Shown here: positions 1 through 12,600 of the stretch, one piece after another
Layout: the number at the start of each line of letters is the position of its first letter
Position numbering within the stretch: the first letter of the stretch is position 1
The notes under the pieces: model-generated
What the model was told of the DNA's origin: nothing
Database searches by the model: none
What the model saw: only the letters and a program-made list of their open reading frames with translations
Program-made: the position numbers and the translations under genes
DNA from: Dactylellina haptotyla
Taxonomy: Eukaryota; Ascomycota; Orbiliomycetes; Orbiliales; Orbiliaceae
Length of the DNA: 64,000 bases
Direction: 5' to 3'
NCBI GenBank assembly: GCA_031310005.1
Contig: CM062379.1
Coordinates: forward strand, 5,394,001-5,458,000

Positions 1-1979
1 TCCTAGCTCTCCCTCTTCTCTCCCCTTCTCTTCTCAACCCTTCCTCAAGAAATCCTCCTGCCCCTCAGGATTTCCCTAGATCTAGAGATCTTTTAGATCC
101 TAGATCTTTTTCTCTCCAGAAAAACCTCTTGCAAGGTTTTCGGTCCACGGGTGCCATCTTATATCCCGTGGGCGGTTTTTCTTCTTTCCTCTCAGCCTCC
201 GATTCCTTGTCTTCGTCTCTTGTTTTATTTTATTTTTATGGTTTTCTGACGAGTCTTCTATTTCATCTGGTTTTTTTGTTCGTTCCGGGGGGGAATTTTT
301 AGACAATTTATTTCTTTTTTGGTCTTTTTGTCTGATATAATTCATTTTTCTTCGAGGAGCGGCTTTACTCGTTACGGTATTGCTTTTCCCTCCTGACCCG
401 ATCATACACTATCCCCCCTCCTCACCAACGGGCAGTGATCCTCTGCCGTATCGTCATTTGCTGGCACCCTCCGCTTAGTGCGAGTGTGGACATCTGTCTC
501 TGCTGTCTGTCAGTCAGTTTCTCTGGCCCGGGCGGAAAGTGGAAAGTGTGTGCGCCATCATCACCACATTTCTGCAGTTTGATTCCCTCGTCAGCTCGTT
601 CAGACACAGCCAGCTCGGCTAGCCCTGTTTGAATCGAGACCACTGGCCGACGACCCTGACCGAGTTGAACGCTGCGGCCTTGAAACGCTGGGCCGTGTGA
701 GTGGTGTTTAAGGCTGGTCGGTCGGTCATACCGTCATTCGAATCAGCCCGTCTCCGCTCCCTCTCTTTCTCATTCTCATATCCACGCTCCCCTTTCCTCT
801 TCGGTCGACTGGGGGGAACCTTATACAAGATCAGATTGAACAGAGGCCCTCATTCGCCTCTCGCCTCTCTCGATCTTTTCCTCCGTGGATTCGTGGTAGC
901 GTCGGTGTCAGTGTCCAGTCACCTGGCAGCAGAGCGAGCGAGCTACCGAAGCCTGTTTGTCCTGTCATCCCAACCCGCCCGCAACTCATCTCGACCTCAA
1001 TCGAGCCATATCATATCATCCACACCACCAGCCCGCCAGGCCACCCGTCCTCATCACATCCTCCCCCCTCAAACCCATATCATATCACACTCCTCCTCCC
1101 ACACACACACCTACACCCCGCCATCTTGGAGACGACGACGACGAAGGTCGGTCACCTTATTCACAGTAACTGACAATACCACCTCTTCCATTAAGTAATA
1201 CGGCCGGATTACTTCCATCTCACCTGGTGGCCCACTTTTGGCACTCGTCCCCCTGCCGGGTTCCTCCTTAGTTCTTCGCAATATAATTATACTTGGTTGA
1301 CAAGGCGCAGCTATCGGTACATACAATACACACACATCCTCCTCTTCCTCCAGTAGTATTGTTATTTACGACTATACTCTGGGCATTAGAGACGGACTGG
1401 TTTAGTTGCGTTTTATATAACCAGCTAGTCCGCTTGGTTCGGCCACCCGCCAAATCAAACAAAACAATCAACAGTAGCGACACTACTCCTGTTTAAACGA
1501 CAAGAGTTAGGGACACTATTGGGCTGCTAGTTCGTTCGGTTTTCCGCGAAGACCGGACATTTCGCAGGAGGTAAAGCAAAACAACATTCTCCTTTTCTCT
1601 TCGCATTTCCTAAAACCTGGCGACATAAGATTATCCTCATTGCTGCTACGGAACCTCCTTGCTGCTTTTCTCTTCTTTCTTGTTTGTTTCCCCAGTCGGG
1701 TGTGGCAACAACATAATCTCACTCCAAACCACCACAATAGTGGTGATGCTTCTGAGGAGGTTTATTGCCATCACTATGCCCACCACAACAATAATAACAT
1801 CACATGAGGAACAATAAGGATTTACTAACTCTCGTCGTTCCTTTCTTCCTTTAGTTCTCCTCTTGTCGCCTTCGCTCTCCTTCTAGTCGCCGGAATTAGC
1901 TTTTCGACGACCTCCTTTACGACCCAATTTTTTTTTTCTCCATTTCTTTTAACGAACAACCCCGAATGTATCGTTAAAA
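1..1979. other. Non-coding 5' region of the LRR gene
   Basis: No gene is recognisable here. From about 700 to 1200 the plus strand is rich in C and T with short CA, CCA and GAC runs. Open frames in this stretch (for example 701-1198) are low in complexity and start inside pyrimidine tracts. The region most likely holds the promoter and the 5' untranslated leader of the plus-strand gene that starts at 1980. A leader intron is possible but could not be placed. Confidence 0.5.
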
Positions 1980-4465
1980 ATGGATCGTGAGGACGGGTAA
2001 GTGCATACTACCGGCTACACGCACGATACGGAATCCGGCATGTGCTGACTTCACATAGAAACTACTTTATTAAACACCTGGCGACCTACATCAGGACGCA
2101 CGAGAAAGCACTTGCCAATGCTCTCCAACTCCAGACCCGTCGGCCGTCGATGAGATCGACCGATGGCCAGACATCTCCCACTAATGCGCCGGCCACGAGC
2201 GCCTCGACGTCGAGCACGCTCGCCGCGGCCTTCTCCATGCCCTCCCTCTCCTTCGCCTCCCAAAACGTCAAGCCCGCAAAACTCGCCCTCACTCCTCACC
2301 ACCTCTACTACCTCCTCGAACGGTTCGAGACCCTCGGCATCTCAGTCGGCCCCATGAATGTGAGGCTCGAAAGCATCCATGCCGAAACAGCGCCCGGAAA
2401 CTATGTTTCTTTCCTCGACGGCGCCCACCGTGCTCGTCGCTCTAAATCGACCGATGCCCTCTCGATACACTCCGTTTCCTCCGTCAAGAGTGTCATGTCC
2501 GGCATGTCCTCTCTCTGGAACTCGTTCGGTCTAGGATCCGGCTCGAGTTCCAAGGCTGAGAAGAACAAGCAGGCCATAAATACAGATCTCAAATACATCT
2601 ATTCCGCTTTCACAAAGATTCCTTGTCTCAAGCTCTGCCCGGACCCGAAGGCTAGGCTCATCAGTGGCTACGAAGAATTTCCTTTCGACACTGCTGTGCC
2701 ACTATTGGCTTTCAAGAACGTCACTGCCCTCGAAATCGTGGACATTGACATCCGGCAGTTCTACGGATGGGACCAAGTTGCAGAACGGGTCCGGAGTCTT
2801 GTTGTTAAGCGTGCTTGTATTGAAGATCCTGCTGAGTTGCTCATCGCCATCGTTCTCGATGACATGGACAAGCGCAGGAGGCGTTCCTCAAAGAACCAGG
2901 CATCGCCTATGAGTTGGTCTACCCCCAGCCCTGGCTTGCCTTTGGGTATCGATACTGGTTCCACCGCTAGTTCCCCCGGAAAGCAGGGAGCTGAAGAGCA
3001 AGGGACCAGCGTCGGCAGTACCAGTTCGACATTGCGTGATCGTTCCGCTGTCAACCGGCCTGCCTCCCGCAACAGAGATAGGGATAGTAGTAACTCCCCT
3101 ACTCGTCCCACCAGCTCCCGCAGCAGCTCCACCGCGAACAATGGGAACCATCATAGCCACTATGGCAATCACAAATCCCACAGGATGCGTCGTTCCGACT
3201 CCGGCAGCAGCCGTGCATCCTCTAATGGTACAAACCAATATGGTACTAACCAATATGGTACTACAACCCAGAGCATCAGCCTTATGGGTACTCTCCCTTC
3301 CACCAAGTGGCGTTTCCTCCGACATCTCTCCCTCGCAGATAACTCCCTGACTTCTATCTCCTTCGCATCCCTCGCCCCTCTTGCTGGTTCCCTCACATCT
3401 CTCGATCTCTCCTCCAACTTGTTCCTCACCGTTCCCGATGCCCTCTCTACCCTTACCGCTCTCCGTGCCCTCAACCTCTCTAATAACATGATCGACTCTC
3501 TTCACTCTCTTACTCGCCACCCCCTTCCAGCAATCACTGCTTTGAACCTTCGTGGAAATCGCCTTCAGTCTCTTGCCGGTATCGAGAGACTCCCTTCTCT
3601 CGAACGTCTCGATCTCCGAGAGAATAAACTCAGTGACCCGACCGAGCTCGCCCGATTGACAAATGCGCCCAACTTTAGAGAGGTTTGGATCTATCCTAAT
3701 CCCTTTGTCAGGACACACAACTCCACCTACCGAGTGACCATCTTCAATCTTTTCCGGAAAACTCCTGGGTTCACGGAAGACATCAACATCGATGCCCAAG
3801 GTCCAGGAATGATGGAGAGAAGGCTGTTGATCGAGCGTGCCCCGGAGCCAATACCAGTCCCCGTTGTCAAGCCAGTTTCAACCGCCGCTCCTCCCCGCGA
3901 AATATTACGGCCGACAGAGACCCGACAGACTCCGCACCATGTGAGATCGCATTCCGAAAAGGGTCCACTTATCACCACACGGCCTACCGACGACCTTGCC
4001 CGTGCTCGAAAGAAAAGTACAAAACGCCGTGTAGTAGAACTCAGTAAAGGTGACGGCGGATCTGAAATATACACGGCCGCGACTCGTGCACCCAGCTTCT
4101 CCCCTGCCGACTTCCAAGGACACCGTCCCATCGCTACTCCTGCTTTACCCACCTATCCGAGCCGCCCACAATTCCCAGCTTCGCCTCCCTCACCTCCCAC
4201 GTCACTGCGGCAGAGAAACTCTATCAGTATTGACGCGGAGACGCCGCCTACCCCACCTCCCAAGGATATCACTCTCACTCCTAATATCACACCGGGCGAA
4301 AACTGGACAATCAAGGGTGATGCATACAAGAAAAAAGTTGAGTTAATGAAAAGCGAGCTTGGCAACGGATGGCTCAGTGCCCTCGCGGATGAGCGCTGGA
4401 ACAGTGATCCTAAGGATCCCCAGAGTCCACCGAATCGAGATTCTATGGACCCTCCCCGAAGGTGA
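1980..4465 (+). CDS. Leucine-rich repeat protein, STK11IP/LIP1-like
   Basis: Model: join(1980..1996, 2059..4465), 807 aa. The first exon encodes only MDREDG (17 nt). The 62-nt intron has donor GTAAGT, branch-like GCTGAC and acceptor CATAG. The joined start reads into NYFIKHLATYIR, whereas the apparent GTG start at 2042 lies inside the intron. Residues about 80-290 resemble the N-terminal region of STK11IP/LIP1-type proteins (a hydrophobic domain ending in VRSLVVKRACIED). Residues about 300-400 are Ser/Arg/Asn-rich with a duplicated NQYGT. Residues about 420-560 carry leucine-rich repeats such as LRHLSLADNSL and LTALNLRGNRL. The tail has proline-rich segments and ends with a conserved-looking YKKKVELMKSELGNGW block. 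The family is a protein-interaction scaffold; no catalytic motif is visible. The LRR assignment is firm, the STK11IP link is by domain order. Confidence 0.9.
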
Positions 4466-6847
4466 CATTCTGATGTCTTGATCATATCCTAACTATCTTT
4501 ATCACGACCCCGACCCGCATAATCTCCCGTATTTACGCAAGTACGAATCACGATTTCGCCCTTTGCGCCTCACGGCCGATATACCGATTCTCTCCCTGGC
4601 GGATTCGATGTACGATATATGTTGATGAAGTTTTTTTTATCCCCCTCTCTCTTATACTACACCAAAAAAAACCCCTTTTCGTATAGTCTGTTCGATCAGA
4701 CTATCCTTTTCTCATTTTATTTCTGTTTTTGTTTAATATTGTACGACATGATGATGTATTATCATTTTATATATTTTTTTGCGGCTTCTTCAGCATTGCC
4801 TTTCTTCGTTTTTAATGCTCGATCTTAACGCAGCATACTGTTATTTTCCTCTCGTTATTTGTTCTTTGCATGATTCCCCTAGGGCGGTAATCACACCGGG
4901 TTCCTTTTCTTCCTTTTTCACTATTTTCTGTTCTTCTCATTTCGGCGTTTATTCTACCTGCGCGTCTGCTTTCTATTGGGACGCTATAGACTGTTTCTGT
5001 CTGGTTTGCACATTCTCACTTTTTAATTATACCAGCACAAAAGGAGCGACGACGTTAAGAAGTTCGAAGGTGTTTTTCCCTCAGATTTCCTTTTTTTCTA
5101 ACTTCCGATCTACTTTTTTTCTACTTTGGGTTATAGCGGAGGAAAATGTTCTGGCAATAACTTTCAGAGGCTTTACTAGGGTGATTTTTTCGGAGAAATA
5201 CAAGATTTTACTTCTTTTCGTTGGCTTAATCTACGAATGCCTTGCAGGCTTCCCAATAAACCTTGCACTTGTGAAATTTGTGATTGTTAGCAAAAGCACA
5301 ATGCCTCTCGTCGACGGACGATAAGATACGATCGACAGTGTGAATAGGCATCCTGCATGCATTGCCTGCAAATGATACTCAGCCAACTTTTCCCTTCAGG
5401 AAACCCACCCATGTTGAGCTGATCTTGAGAAGAGGGAAAAGAGGTATCTGCAATAGCTGTCTGCATAAAACCCAGATTGCACCCTAGGCGTCCGCGGCCA
5501 ATGATGATTGACTCTATGCAAAAGCCCTCGCGCTTGCATACCGTGGAGAAGGGAAAAGAAAAGAAGTACCAAGCGAAGAAAGCAAATAACCATATGATAT
5601 GATGAGTTTGGAACCCAGCGTATCGGTCTGCGGTTGCCAAAAGAGATCTAAAGCCCGCTTTTCGCTCATGGATCTTGCATACATTAACCACTCGCACAGA
5701 GACATACATACAGCCAGCTAGAGTGAAGCATTTCATCGATTATCCGTCTGGGTTGAAGAAGAAAATTTTGAACACACCTGTTTTTAGATGCACATATATC
5801 TCCGATCGGGCAGCCCGGTGGCTTCCACATTTTCTGCACACCATACCACGCAACCTACCGTACCACACACCCCTCGCTTCCTTTTACTTTGTAGAAGTGA
5901 GGTCGCAGGTCGGTCGCACACGGGGAAAACCCTTCCGCCGTCGGTAAATCAGGCAGGCGGGCAGTGCTCTTCCACCTTTTTGGATTTTTGACAATAAATA
6001 TATTTCTTTTTGTCTATGTATTTACAGAGTATGTCTTGGTTCTTTCCTTCTGCCTCTGTTGGCTGAACGGAAATATGAGGGATATTAGCCCGCGAATGCG
6101 TGATGGGGAATGGTGAGGTGATCCGAGCAGGTGGTATCGAATTGGAAGCGAGGAATGATGCGATTGGGTGGGAAACCGAGGGCCGCCGGGTGCCTCGACC
6201 ACCTCTTGCTCTCTCCGCAGATCCGGTACCGTGGGGGGTAAGGTAACGAGTCTACGAATTATATTGGCGAAGAAACCTCGATTCGATCGGAGGGAAAAAG
6301 AAAAGAGTATTTTTATGCTATCTTTGATCGAGATCAGGCGAGGGGTTTGGTCTCGGGGATTATTTCTTATTTTTTATTACTTAAAGGAAACTAACGGGAC
6401 GAAATGGTTCGAGGGAATGGTGGATCAAAAGGAAAAGTCAGGCCATCTTTTTGGGTTTGCGAGCGGGGAAAAGAGGCCTACTTAATTTGTGGTCATGGGT
6501 TTAAACTTGATAGAGAGTTCGGATCTCGATTGATCTTGGAGACTCATGACGGGAAGGACCAGGCACCACCATGTTCAAAAAACTTGAGGCGGACTTATCC
6601 TCGGGAACAGATCGAAAAAAAATGCTAGTCTGGTATCTCTTGTTTTTGAACGGAACTTAAATTTCCCCCCCAGCTCTCGCCGCTAATTTACACCCATCTA
6701 CTAGTCTATCTTTACTATCTTCATCTACATCTATGCATCCAGTCGTCATAGTCCAGCAAATACCCCTAGCGAATAAATAAACCCAGACGCCGTCCTCGCT
6801 CCTACTAGCTCTCACCTTCCCACCCAGTTCACTTTCGCCAACTAGTC
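4466..6847. other. Intergenic, convergent 3' region
   Basis: This space lies between the 3' ends of the plus-strand LRR gene and the minus-strand aspartic protease gene. The first 800 bases are T-rich, as expected of 3' untranslated and termination sequence. Open frames such as 4779-5324 and 5287-5736 are T-rich or cysteine-scattered and resemble no protein family. Nothing further is seen. Confidence 0.5.
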
Positions 6848-8154
6848 CTAGTTGTATCGGAAAACCGTAATCTCCGCATTTCTAACATCCCACTTGAAAT
6901 ACCCAGATTTATAAACCGCGCTACCGTACGTATACCCTTCGTCCCTCATCTTCAGCCCCAGACTACACGTGCAATCGCTATTGTGGCAGCTGTACCCTCC
7001 CCGCCAAAACGCCTCCGGAGTAAATGGAATACCACCATCTCCCCATGGAAGAGTAATTTTAACATCCTGATTTGTCGCACTACCATCCGCATGGTTATCG
7101 TCGTGGACGTAGCACGGATATTCGCATTCATTACCGTTACAGGAGCCACCGTAGGCGTGGGCGATAGCGCGGACCGAGTCGCTGTTAAGAGATGTTAGGG
7201 TTGTGCCAGTGTCGAGGAGGATGTCGCCACTATTGCCTAGGCTTATCTTGTCGGTTTGGCCGTCCTGGGTAACAGTGACGGACCAGCCGGATGGAGAGAC
7301 TTTCCAGTTACCGTCGTCTTTGGCCTTAACAGTCGCACCCGAGGAACTGTCGTACTGTGAGGAAGAAGCCATGCAGCCGAAACAGAGGGACCAGGCATCT
7401 TCATCGCCGTTCTTGAGGTAAGAGGTCCAGTAGTCAAAGTTGCCGGTTGTGGTGGGTAGGGTATCAAGTCGCTCTATGAATTTAGAGGATGCGTTAGCAT
7501 TTGTATCGTGAAGGTTATTTCAAAACGTAGCATAGTAACTGATGTGAAAGTGAATGCGGGCTTACTTGGAGACGTATTGGCATGTCCTGCCCGGCACATG
7601 CCGACCAAACCGTTCTTGTCTTCCCAAAGAGGTTTGCCGTTGTCGCCGTCGACGTTGTTGGCAACTTCAACATATTGGTTTTGTATTTGAAATCCGTTAT
7701 CCTTTTGCGCACCGAAAACATCTGTGACGACAGTGTTTCCCTCTGCTTTCAACCCGTCTACGTAGGACTGTCTGAAGCTAGATACCGTTGATGAGGATAC
7801 TCTTTGCGCGTTCCTAGGGTTGTAGCAGTGGGTTTGGGAGCTACACTCTGAGGCATCGGGACCGACGACCCACCTGTATACATAAAACAGGACGTGTTAG
7901 CTAGGTGAATCTTGTTATTTCGAGAATATTGTTTGTTACGAAGATAGACATAAAATATGGGCAACGTACAATCCGCAAGAACCAGTGTCGACAAGTAAGT
8001 CCACTGCTTGGCCTCCGATAGTGAATTCTCCTAAGAATCCTGCAGCGCCCCATTTGACAGAAACGGAGCCAGATTGGTTGGCCCGTTTAACATGTGTGGG
8101 AGCTGCAGCTACCAATTGAAGAGCAGAGAGTATGACAATGCTTCTGGATTTCAT
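6848..8154 (-). CDS. Secreted pepsin-family (A1) aspartic protease
   Basis: Model on the minus strand: exons 8154..7970, 7873..7566, 7473..6848, 372 aa. Both introns are GT..AG (donors GTACGT and GTAAGC) and splicing keeps frame. Residues 1-18 form a signal peptide (hydrophobic ILSALQLVAAA). A Lys-Arg at 23-24 could be a Kex2-type processing site. The first catalytic aspartate is in DTGSCGLW (about Asp56) and the second in DTGTTLTSL (about Asp252). Exon 2 completes GLWVVG only after splicing. Family A1 enzymes cut proteins at acidic pH, usually outside the cell or in the vacuole; no GPI-type hydrophobic tail is visible, so secretion is likely. Unusual points are the Cys after DTGS, the DTGTT second motif and a very short propeptide. 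A fungal-specific divergent member is likely. Confidence 0.92.
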
Positions 8155-8345
8155 CTTGTCTGGTCGAGAGATCTAATTGTATTACGCAAAGTCGGCGATT
8201 ATAAAAAAGAGTGTGTGTCTGTAAAAATGTATGGAAATACGAGTAGAGATATCGCTAAAGAGCTAGAAGACCGGGTGGTTCTGTATATACGCTTGGTTTG
8301 ATGGTGAGAATGAAGTGGGATTCAACAAGGTCATAGACCGCTGCC

Positions 8346-8352
8346 TTTTATA
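8346..8352 (-). promoter_or_regulatory. TATA box of the aspartic protease gene
   Basis: On the minus strand the sequence reads GTATAAAAGG, with TATAAAA at 8352-8346, about 190 bases upstream of the ATG at 8154. It is followed by a C/A-rich stretch (around 8320-8290) that could hold the transcription start. Position and sequence fit a core promoter of a regulated secreted enzyme. This is inferred from the motif alone. Confidence 0.45.
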
Positions 8353-11300
8353 CATCTCGAACTCTAGATCCTCTACCAGGTCGACGATATAGATAGATGA
8401 AGTCGCATCAGGAACATCGTCATATTCAACTGTTCTCCCAATACTTGGCGAAAGTAATAAAAACCAAGCCAAGGGTGCCGCGCCGGATATGTCAAAGGCT
8501 TCGAGAAACGTATCGGAAAACTGGAATGATATCCGCGAATTCCCCAAATAGGTCGTCGTTCTTGGGATTGACATTTTGCGTAAGCCGTGATGTAACACCA
8601 GAGATCATCTATTTTCATGCCCGTGTTAGTTTGGTTGAGAAAAAGATGAAGAGGGAAGACCAATCATAGCAGGAAGCCGGCGCAGCATCGCGAATTCATC
8701 ACGAACATGTAGTTTGTCTTTGTTTGCAAAATCTCAGTATCATGAAGGGAGGTCTAGGATGGTGTGCGGATCGGTGCTATATCTGAGGAGAGGGTGTCCG
8801 ATCTTTATATCAAATCGCCAACCTGCAGGCCAAGATCTTCAGACCCTGCTGTGACAGAATATATATCGATAAGGACTATAACAGGAAGTAAATTTTTATC
8901 CGTAATTAAACTGGGTCCTTTGGAAACGAAGAAACATTTACGCCTTGTAGCTTGTCCGTGTTGCATTTTGTGGTATATTTTCCCCATATAGGAAATATCT
9001 CAAGATGTTGACCAGATTGGGAACCAGGCCTCCAAGTGGTTACCTGTTCGGAATCGTAAGTCAAACAGGCTAAGCGAAGGACCAGGTGCGTATAGTAAGA
9101 TGGTGCATATCTAGGGAAATGATTTTCTAGAGGCAATTATTAGCGAAGGAGAATCGATCACGTTTATTAGATACAAATAGTTGAGGCAGTTTTGATATTG
9201 ATTATTGGTCTATAAGTGGGATCGGGATGACATAGATCTTCGATTCTCAATGTTTCGTATCGTTATACATTTGGTAATAAGGGTCTTTCGTAAATTTAGA
9301 TCAGATGATTGTGGGTTCGGTGAGAGCTTCGGTGGCAATTGACCCCATTGTACGGTTGAGGAGTATTTTATAACGTTAGGTTTCAAGATCTCCTATGTTC
9401 TTCTTGAGATCCTGCCATCTGTTTCTCCTTTATAAGCTGGCTTGAAACAAAGGCTGGGCTCTAAATTCTCTTCAAGTAATAAAATACCAGCAATGTCTTT
9501 CGGACCCTTTGTTTTGATAACTTAATCCTGTGATGATCGAAGGAAATCGCAATGGAGTGTTCAGAAAGACAAAATTTTACAACATTTAATTACCTTTTTC
9601 ACGCAGATATTTCGCTTCCCAGTGAATTACAACGGTGTGAGATACCGGAGTTGCATGGAAGGTACCTTTTTAAATAAGACTGAGGAGAAATTCGACTTCG
9701 CATCCAATGGCTATTCATAAGGATGTGTTTTGTAAACATATGGAATCAAAATAACTAGGCTATAAGGTAAGTTGAACCAAGACCAAAAATGCCTACGTGC
9801 ACAAAAACATTTGTCATAGAAAGCGAATCCCGGAAAGAAACTGCCAAACTCGCTTCACGCCTAACCTTATGACTTTTTGTGAAGTTTGCCCCCACGCAGA
9901 CAGCCCTGAACCGGAATAAGCCGTCCCCTGTACAAATCCGCATTGTATGTATGAGCCGAAATTCGGGACTGAATTTCGAAGATCACAAAAAGCAGAATAC
10001 TGGCGTGCTTGGTGAACTTAGGGTCCAAATTCATGTGCTGAGTTGGAGTAAATACGCAGCCACGATTCATTCCGCGGTAGCATATTATAATCGGCCTAGG
10101 ATATCTGCATCGTTCCACTGCATATTGAAAAAAATATGTGAGATGGGCGGATTAACAGGTCCGAAAATATCCGGTCCAAGTCTCTGGGATAATTAACTGT
10201 GATGTTTTGTCATGCTTCACCCGCTTCTAGTTGAGACTCTTGGCTCGGATTGGAGAATAATCACGGAAAGGGCTTGCGGTTTTAAATACACACGTCGTTG
10301 CGATGCTCACGAGAGCAAATGTCAGCAGTGCGCTTACCCGTACAACCGGGAATTGGCTTATTGGTAACTTTTTATATGGGAGCTAGCCGACGCGATATAT
10401 ATCACCGGCTAATCGGATATTTTCGTGCCGTATATTAAGAGCAATAAGCCCAGACTCGCACTCAACATATATATATTTAAATATTTCTCGAACGACAAAA
10501 AAGAGCCATATATGAAGGGGGTCTTGTGGTGCATTTGGGTTAGCTGATAATTATTGGCAAGCCATTGGCCCAATGACTTGTGCAGGGTATTGGGCCAACG
10601 CCGTTGCATCATGCAGCTTGGTACCAGGGCTATGCTCGGTTTTCGTTCAGGAAAACCCGTCGTGACGGGACGGTTAAAGCCGTGGGCGAAAATCGACTCC
10701 CCGTTTGGAAGACCCATCCCAGGTTATTAACAATTGTACGTACGAGACCACCTTCGCGAATACGAGTATGACATTTGAAGAACTGCCCTACCCCGCTTAT
10801 CACCAATATTACTAAGATAGATACATATGAATGTATATAGATACCCACGTACTCGATAGAGCATCGCATCCGCATCTATACATCCGTCACATGGAGGGGC
10901 ATGAATCCTAGTATCATGATGTCTTGTGCTTTTGCTGCAAATAAAATGTTGCGGCATTTCCCCAGTATTCGTAGACTATGCATATGTGTAACGCACGAGC
11001 CTCGTGATGAGGAACAAAGACGAAGAGGCAATGGGGCAAATATTTAGATAACAAGAGAACGTGGTAGAAGTATTTTGTGTTCCAAAAGTTACTCGAATAA
11101 TTCGTCACTAGGTTGACAATTAGGCTAGTGCAGCCTTATCTCCCCATAAAATAACCCCATCAATCCTAAAACCAAAAAGCGACAAAATTTTGAATCCTTA
11201 GGCTAACGCACATCGACCTTGTCTCTTGTTCATGCACGAGATCGAGAAGGCTTCCATAGTGCCAGGCTGAGGCTCAATTGTAAATTGTGTTGCTGTTGGA

Positions 11301-12600
11301 TTTTTGCAGAGGCATCATCTGATTCGCGATCATTGCCCGAAAACGTGAGTTTGAAGCCGAAAATATGCGCTGCGTCGACGGTTATATTGGCTGTTTAGCT
11401 TTCGGTCACGCGGCTGCAACGGCCATTCCTTGATCTACGTCAGCAAACACGGCATTGAGATACCATTCGCAGACTCTTCCACAGGTTATTCGGGAAAAGA
11501 GAACGCCTAAGCTCGTTGAGAGCCATGCTCATAGGCCCATCGAGACTTCTTGTCAGTCGGTTGCCTTATCCTTCTAGTCGGTTGATCATCATGTCAAAAA
11601 AAAAGGTCATTCTGGAGATTTATTTGGGGAGACAATGACTCGAAAAACACCGCTTTATTCAAGTTAGTTTCGGATTCGTAATAGTGTTCCCCGGTTCATC
11701 AATAGCTCATCCACTATCTTCATGCACTGAGTCCCAGCTAGTTGACCGTCAAACGGTGCATATCGAGAGTCGACGGATCCTTACGGTGGCGCTGAAATTG
11801 CAATGTCGTACCCCAGCACTTGCATCATAACTTCCTTCGATATCGAATGCAGACCTGCAACGTTTGAACGTTTTGAAGACCCCACATCCCCGTAGATTCC
11901 TTCTTTGTGAACACCATAGCTTCAACAGTTGATTATAATGTATCTTTCCCCCTAATTGGCCTTGAGGATTTTTGGTCTTGCTACCTTTCGGGGTTTACGT
12001 TTTTGATTCATGGAAGAGAGAAAAAAGGGCATGGATTCGAATTACGAGGCGATATGGGTACGTCAAAGCACACATGCCTGCGAAGTTTGAACCACAAGGT
12101 AGCTTACTCGCATTAGCTTCCTTTAGAGACCATTATCTTGAACTTTCCTGTTCGCCCTTGCAATGGCTCAGGTCAACGCGAGATTAGAGGGAACAAGTTG
12201 CTATGAATAGAAAACTAGTGTTGTTTAACGACCCCTCCAGCAGTTGCAATCGGCGTCAGAATCGGGTGCAGCTAGTTTGGTTGCTTTACCCGAGCCAGCC
12301 AGACAGGCCAGGTCCTGAAGTCGTCGACGAGCTCGAAGCGGTTTTTCGTGTGGCCAACAGACAACGGGATTTTCGGTTGACGTAGAACCCGGCCGGACAG
12401 TCTCCACCGGTTCTGATTTTTCTTTTCTTTTCTTGCCCGGTGGTGTTTTGTCAAGCAGAGCGTCGATACCCTGTACCCAGCTCCACTGTTACCTAAGTGC
12501 TTTTGGATATCAAGGAACATTAATTGCTGTCTTTATAACATACCACTCATAACCTTTCTTATCAGCACACCACCATCACCGTGCACACCATGCATGTTGT
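8353..12600. other. Gene-poor intergenic stretch
   Basis: About 4.2 kb with no recognisable coding region on either strand. All open frames are short, lack splice-supported extension and resemble no family. No terminal repeats, long poly-A tail or reverse transcriptase/transposase motif could be seen. It may be spacer or the decayed remains of a mobile element. Confidence 0.4.

Noticed and set aside
701-1198. 165-residue plus-strand frame upstream of the LRR gene
   Set aside because: Its sequence is a direct reading of C/T-rich and CA-rich leader DNA, with no family resemblance.
2888-3799. 303-residue antisense frame across the LRR gene
   Set aside because: It lies opposite a well-supported coding exon, has no domain, and its openness follows from the codon bias of the sense strand.
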